In this document: positions 58,851 through 64,000 of the stretch, in pieces
How positions within the stretch are numbered: the stretch's first letter is position 1
Layout: each line of letters starts with the position of its first letter
Origin: Branchiostoma floridae
Taxonomy: Eukaryota > Chordata > Leptocardii > Amphioxiformes > Branchiostomatidae
Assembly: GCF_000003815.2 (NCBI RefSeq)
Contig: NC_049982.1
Coordinates: 15,938,392-16,002,391, forward strand
Direction of reading: 5' to 3'
DNA: 64,000 nt
Made by a program: the position numbers and the translations under genes
Notes under the pieces: model-generated
Database searches by the model: none
What the model was told of the DNA's origin: nothing
The model's input: the letters and a program-made list of their open reading frames with translations, nothing else

Positions 58851-60889
58851 TTAATCGTCCAGCTCATCAGGTGACATGATCTCCCGCTCCCTACTCAAGG
58901 TTTCCACCGCGCTGGCCTCCGACGCCAGCTTCCTGCTCAGCTCATGCAGACTGCTCTCCAAGTCCTCCTTCTTCCTCTGAAGACCCTGCAGCTCCTTCAG
59001 TAGCTTTTTGTAACCCTCCTGCTCGGCACTTGCCAGACCCATCATGAGACAACCAACAAGGGCGACACTGAATAGTGCAGAAGACCGCCCTTGTGTCAGT
59101 GCCTTGTACCAATAGAGCAATCCCGTGCCACCTGCAGACAACAGTACCGCCCCACCTCCAATCCACGCCATTCCTGCAAAACGGTGTTTCAACCATCTGT
59201 TTATACAAATATACATCATGTTTATGGAACAGATAGTTTGAGACTTTGCTACTTGATTGAAAATCCATTACAAATTGATTCAGGTCGTCCGTGGTAACCA
59301 CGGCACACAGTCACAAGATTATACAAACATAAAACTCGCCTGCGCCTTCGTTCCTCTTCTTGACCTTGACCCTCGTTACCAGGTTGTTGATTTCTTTCTC
59401 AGCCTTCTTCAGACGCTCCTGGCAACTTGTCATCTCCAGCTCCGCACGCCGTGTGGCCGTGTCGAACTCCCGCTGGAGAGCGTCATCCTGGCCGTTACAC
59501 TCCAGAATGCGGTCACACAGAGCTGTAACCTGTGTGATAAATTTTGATAACGTTACAGTTCACGCCAAGAAAGCTCAAGAACCCCGCACAAGAGAACATG
59601 CTGTACGCGTGGAAGAGATGAAAACCTGTGCTGCATAGTCCCATGTATTAACAACTGCATGCGGTCACACTCTCTATGGCAAGTGTCGACAGAGAATACT
59701 GAGAATGTGAAATAAAGACGTAAACAAACGGGAAACAAAGCAAAGGAACCTATATTTCTAGATAGTGACACGCTTTGTGAGCTCTTTCCTCTAATGCCTG
59801 GATCTTGTTATACCTGACGTCGATGTTGAATATTCAAAGGCAGTGCTTACATGCCTGTGACACTTTCAGCAATAGAAATGTGGAATGGAGCTTTGATTAT
59901 TTACTAGACTATTAACGGATAGTGTACAAAAGTAGCACATGGGGGCACGGCAGTGACTCACCTGAGAGACGTACACCTCTATCTGGGACATCTTCTCCTC
60001 ACACAGCTTCAGACAGTCTGTGATGGACTTCAGCTCTTCTTCATAATCCTTCTTCATCGGGATCATCTTCGCGATTTCTCCCATGAAGAGGCGCACGATC
60101 TGGACGTCCATGTACCGCCCCGCCTCTTCCAGCAACTTCACAATAGCTTTGATAGCCCCTTGAAAAACAACATATTGCACATCCTTAATAATCTTTATAG
60201 ATGGATCTTTGAGAGGGATCGAACAAGAATATGGAGAGAAGGACAAACACTGGATTATGAGAGATCTTATTATTTTTCTGCACTAGTATTGACTCTAAAG
60301 AAGGGTGAGGGATGACACTCGAAACGTCCTTTAGAAATCTCCGAATCTTATCCAGTTGTAGTGGTACTAAATTCTTTAAGTAAATAGAAATACGAGAACT
60401 TATAGAAAAGAAAACACTGATAGGTAAAAATGATCCATACTATGTAGTTGTTCTTAGCTGAAAGAAAATTTGAACTGTAATATTGGAAAGGATTTGACTA
60501 CCTGTCCTTTTTGCCTTTTTGCATGACAGGTCTGTTTCAAAGCAAAAATTTAGGCCCAATAATAATACAAGNNNNNNNNNNNNNNNNNNNNNNNNNNNNN
60601 NNNNNNNNNNNNNNNNNNNNNNNNNNNNNNNNNNNNNNNNNNNNNNNNNNNNNNNNNNNNNNNNNNNNNNNTGGTCCCAAACACTGCCAGGCGGGAGATG
60701 AGCCTGTGGGCTTTCTGCGCATGCCTGGCCCGCTTCCCTGCCTTGCTCCAAGTAGAAGTCGTCTGCGATTTTTTTGTACCGTTCCACCATCTGACGGCAT
60801 TCGTTCAGCGTTCCCATCAGCCGTTCTCCGATTTCATGGTTCCGTCCCTCATCTAGCGAAACCGTGGTCTGGGTAGATGCCTCTGCCAT
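58851..60889 (-). CDS. Unrecognised coiled-coil protein with two membrane segments, incomplete
   Basis: Minus strand. The first exon starts at ATG 60889 (MAEASTQTTVSLDEGRNHEI) and runs into an N gap (about 60672-60889). Firm downstream exons: 59962-60158, 59340-59529, 58851-59173 (TAA). The first of these starts in mid-codon, so the joint to exon 1 is unresolved. Exon 59962-60158 is helical (MKKDYEEELKSITDCLKLCE) and the next has KKAEKEINNLVTRVKVKKR. The last holds two hydrophobic spans (WIGGGAVLLSAGGTGLLYWY and SSALFSVALVGCLMMGLASA), then a coiled coil (LLKELQGLQRKKEDLESSL) and the acidic end SPDELDD. The hairpin of two membrane helices flanked by coiled coils suggests an organelle-membrane protein; that is inference. 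The intron after 59340 appears to use a GC donor. Exon 1 changes its best-looking frame near 60755, possibly a sequence error. Family not recognised. Confidence 0.7.
60572..60671. other. Assembly gap (100 N) inside the minus-strand gene
   Basis: 100 N between the first and second visible exons of the membrane coiled-coil gene. At least the end of exon 1 is probably lost here. Confidence 0.99.
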
Positions 60890-62093
60890 TCTGATTTTAC
60901 GGAAAATATGGAGAAGAGATGTGATAGCCATGTTTAAAGACAATGAAATTATGGGTAATACATGCCCTGGGATGGAAAGATGCCTAGTACTGGGTAACGC
61001 GGGGCGAACAATACATGACTATATGACAACACGAGTGCCGGGTGCATGCATGCATGCCGCTGTTGCAATGGTAATGATTTGGCTTACCCCTTTGGCAAAT
61101 GAGTCGCGGTGAGATCCGTGAACTGATTTAAGGATCTATTGTTTGCGTGCTTCTGATTTAGATAACTGGCCTTGCAATGCCTACACATCATGTTGCGGTA
61201 ATGTTTTGGTCAATGTTTTGGTCAATGTGATTAACATGGTTAAGGTCTGAATCGAATTTGGTGCCCCCAATGTTGTGCCCTATATCCTTACTCAACTCAG
61301 CTGAAAACTAGTATCTAGCTTGCCAGTCTCTCTCTGATGACAATTATACAGCTGAGGGCTCCATGAAGAATACCACACATCCGAGCACGTTAAATATCAC
61401 ACTGCACTTTCCCAGCGTCCTTCCCGGTGTAAGTGGATGAAACAAACACTACAGTCATGTCGTGTTCTACCGGACTATGCGAAAAGCAAGGGGGGTGGGG
61501 GGCGGAGGTGAAACTGAAACGGGGAGGAGGTGGGGGGGGGGGGGCAATCGCGGTCCGGGATACTACAACGCTAGGCTTTAGCAAAGTATTAAGTGTTTTC
61601 TCGAGTCATGTCTGCCACGTCTGACACTAGTGTAAAGCTGGAAATGTCGTACGCACCTGGGAACCAAGGACTGCCGCACGGTACAGTTAAAACGCTCTTA
61701 AGAGTCAGCAACAGGTTCTACTAGCTTCGAGCGTCGACGCACACAATGCAAGGTGTTCAAAATGGCGAGGCACAGTTGTTTCATTTTCTTTAGTACGAGG
61801 TCAAAGTGCAACCATTGTGCAGACAAAGTCAAACAAAAGATCTTTTCATGATAATCTCTGTTTAAACATTTCTCCCATGGATAGTATAGGGTTGTTGAAC
61901 AACAGGATTGCAATCATAACCTACATTGTCATCCAAATAAATATATTAATCCCAGATAACCCTATCAATAGCCTCTGATTTCTGACGGAAACGTTACATA
62001 CAATTTTCACATTCATCACATGCAACTTTTCTTGGAAGTGAGTCAGGTGATAATGATACAGGTGAACCTCAATGAAGTCAGAAAAGCTACATG
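60890..62093. other. Upstream region of the minus-strand gene; G-rich tract
   Basis: No gene recognised. A G-rich low-complexity tract at about 61488-61544, including a run of about 13 G, could form G-quadruplex on the plus strand and explains the open frames over it. The sequence just above 60889 should contain the promoter of the minus-strand gene. Confidence 0.45.
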
Positions 62094-62212
62094 NNNNNNN
62101 NNNNNNNNNNNNNNNNNNNNNNNNNNNNNNNNNNNNNNNNNNNNNNNNNNNNNNNNNNNNNNNNNNNNNNNNNNNNNNNNNNNNNNNNNNNNNNNNNNNN
62201 NNNNNNNNNNNN
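62094..62212. other. Assembly gap (119 N)
   Basis: 119 consecutive N, a length that suggests an estimated gap rather than a fixed-size placeholder. Confidence 0.99.
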
Positions 62213-63260
62213 ACAAACGATAAGTTATTTTACGACAGGGCCTCTCTAACCAACTGGAAATGTTTATCATTTGCATAGATATGGTAACTCTTCCAACATC
62301 GGAACACTTCTCAAATGTACACAATATACTACTACACAACCCCAGGTAAATTACATCATAACACTTTAAATCTGGTCACTTATCATTAACAACACTTTAA
62401 ACGATGCAAAAATTACCTCAGGCGCTGTTGTCGATCCCAAAAACGAAAGTCAATTATGACACTTAATTGACAAAGTTGTTAAGTACTTCCTTTTCCGCCT
62501 TTATAAAATAGTGGTCCAACATGCCGTTGTGTGGACGCCTGACCAAACATTACGTCATCGCCATGTTTTTGTTGTGACTAAGGAATTTACCTGGACTGTG
62601 GGGAAAGGTGTTGGCGTCATGTTGACAGTATGGACGTATGTGACGTAAAGGTGGCATTAATTCATTCTAAGTTGATGAGTCAGTTTAATTTTCTTTCGCG
62701 GGGGACACCTGTAGTCACTGGTCATGTTTTGACTGTATGGACAAAGAAATTAGCAAGCTTGTTTGATTGGAGGGGGTCTGTGTTTGTTAACTTATCTGAT
62801 TCCGGAAGCGTCTATTTTCATATCGCACTGACGTGGACATTTTTTTTTCGTATGGGTGAGTCGTGGGCATCTTTATTTGTCACCTTTTATGGCAGCGATC
62901 CAGCGACAAGTTGCATAACCCTATAAGGCAACGATGCATATTATGTGATTTCTACAAGCAGGACTGACCAACAACAAGAAGGGGTGTGGAAATAAAAACA
63001 CTTTTCCATGTTCTTAGAGCCAGATTATGAGGCCTAGTATGCAAGAACAACAGAAATGAACAGAAACAGCAACGAAGATATTACCTACCGAAGCAAACTG
63101 TATTTTCTGTAAAATGAAAAAAAAAATAGGGAACAACCAGGATAGTCTATCCCGTAGGGATTTCGTCATTCCTGTTTAATACAGCACAACAGTCAGTGGA
63201 TCATCGGATACATGTTCCGACTTGACCGCAAATCGTGTTTCTGGTTGCATAAAGCAAACA
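62213..63260. other. Intergenic, no gene seen
   Basis: The open frame at 62630-62926 is T-rich and lacks domain or splice support. I see no repeat boundary. Confidence 0.45.
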
Positions 63261-63267
63261 AACACAC

Positions 63268-63388
63268 TATAAAAGGCGTGTATTGCCTCACTTCACACAG
63301 AACGACTTCAGATCGAGGACAGTCAACACTACACGGGGCAAGCTATATACAACATAACGGAACTTTCGTTTCACGGTGTGCGTTGATG
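63268..63388 (+). promoter_or_regulatory. TATA promoter and probable first exon of a gene leaving the window
   Basis: A strong TATA box, tataaaag (63268-63275), is followed about 30 bp later by a likely start site. A leader of about 90 nt ends at a near-perfect donor (gatg then gtaagta, donor at 63389). The exon's last three bases are ATG (63386-63388), so translation may start at the exon edge, with the intron separating the start codon from the rest. The remaining exons lie beyond the window end, so the product is unknown. Confidence 0.5.
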
Positions 63389-63512
63389 GTAAGTAACGTT
63401 TGTTTTGCTGACACCAGATGTAACATATATTACAGAAATACCATTCAGTTCATCCGATTATCGTTTGAGACACCGGCCAGGCTAAAGGCAGCTGACTGAG
63501 GCCAGTAGCCAA

Positions 63513-63707
63513 AAGCTACTCTCCAAGCAGAGGTTAAGCTCTGTCTGTTTTTTTTTAAAACGTTTTTTGGTCGTTTTATCGGGATTTATATTTTATATTG
63601 TAACGTTATCTTCCTGTGTCAAAACCTAAAATACAAAGCCCGATAGAAACGACTAAAAAATCGTTAAAAAAACAGCCGGAGCCTAACCTCTACTTGGAGA
63701 GTAGCTA
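63513..63707. mobile_element. Fold-back (long-hairpin) MITE-like element
   Basis: Left arm from 63513 (agctactctccaagcagagg, then T-rich, then cgttttatcgggattt) and right arm ending at 63707 are reverse complements over roughly 80 bp, with little sequence between. The right arm read on the minus strand gives agctactctccaagtagagg, then gtcgtttctatcgggc. No open frame. Confidence 0.85.
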
Positions 63708-63926
63708 AAAGCAACAAGACGCCGGCGCACGTTTGCTTCGTACAATGACAGATATCTCGACATTTTCGAAGCTTGAAGCTATTTTGAAACTACAGAATTT
63801 AAAATGGATAGACAAATAAGAGAGGGAGATCTGAAGAATTTTCTGCCTCTCGCATGTACGCAGTTTCTGTATTTCACTTTTACATTTGGCCTTTGTCGTT
63901 ACAATGAAGTCTTTACAATGAAGTAA

Positions 63927-64000
63927 ACTACTCTCCAAGGCAGAGGTTGAGTCTCTGGCATGATAGTTAATGATTTTTTTCGTCGTTTCTATCGGGCTTT
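63927..64000 (+). mobile_element. Second copy of the fold-back family, cut by the window end
   Basis: Starts aactactctccaaggcagag and runs to cgtcgtttctatcgggcttt at the window edge, matching one arm of the element at 63513-63707. The other arm would lie beyond 64000. Confidence 0.8.

Noticed and set aside
62630-62926. 98-codon plus-strand frame between two repeats
   Set aside because: T-rich sequence, no domain and no plausible exon borders.

Overview
This is a piece of an invertebrate animal nuclear genome. Genes are split into many small GT-AG exons, introns and spacers are AT-richer than exons, and diverged dispersed repeats and fold-back elements are scattered throughout. There are three runs of N (scaffold gaps). 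Gene content (an IGFBP7-type gene, VPS36, N-acetylglucosamine kinase, a CaaX-ending PARP) and repeat style suggest a lancelet (Branchiostoma-like) chordate. That is inference; no species-specific marker was testable here.

Layout. 1-5.7 kb: no convincing gene; a dispersed repeat, a local duplication and a dead LINE tail. 5.75-9.35 kb (+): the 3' half (TM4 to C-terminus) of a class A GPCR whose 5' exons are not visible. 9.4-19.3 kb: long spacer with a gap, a diverged duplication, a terminal-inverted-repeat element and a few weak exon or promoter candidates. 19.35-21.03 kb (+): last four exons of a PARP-family mono-ADP-ribosyltransferase-like protein ending in a polybasic stretch and a CaaX box. 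23.07-26.96 kb (-): complete VPS36 (ESCRT-II), five exons, 391 aa. 27.26-31.10 kb (+): complete NAGK, head-to-head with VPS36 across about 300 bp, with two tandem versions of one internal exon. 36.44-44.14 kb (+): complete five-exon IGFBP7-like secreted protein, 281 aa. 48.69-57.58 kb (+): an unrecognised nine-exon gene for a basic, coiled-coil protein (about 551 aa). 58.85-60.89 kb (-): an unrecognised coiled-coil protein with two membrane segments, interrupted by a gap. 63.27-63.39 kb (+): a TATA promoter and probable first exon of a gene leaving the window, followed by fold-back repeats.

The genes do not form a pathway. VPS36/NAGK share a divergent promoter region, and the coiled-coil genes at 48.7-57.6 and 58.9-60.9 kb are tail to tail. 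All exon models were built by hand from splice consensus, reading-phase continuity and family resemblance. The phases close exactly for VPS36, NAGK, the IGFBP7-like gene and the 551-aa gene. The most notable observations are the NAGK mutually exclusive exon pair, the CaaX-tailed PARP, the uncharacterised coiled-coil gene, and a repeat family carrying many copies of ATTTGCATAATTAATGAG.
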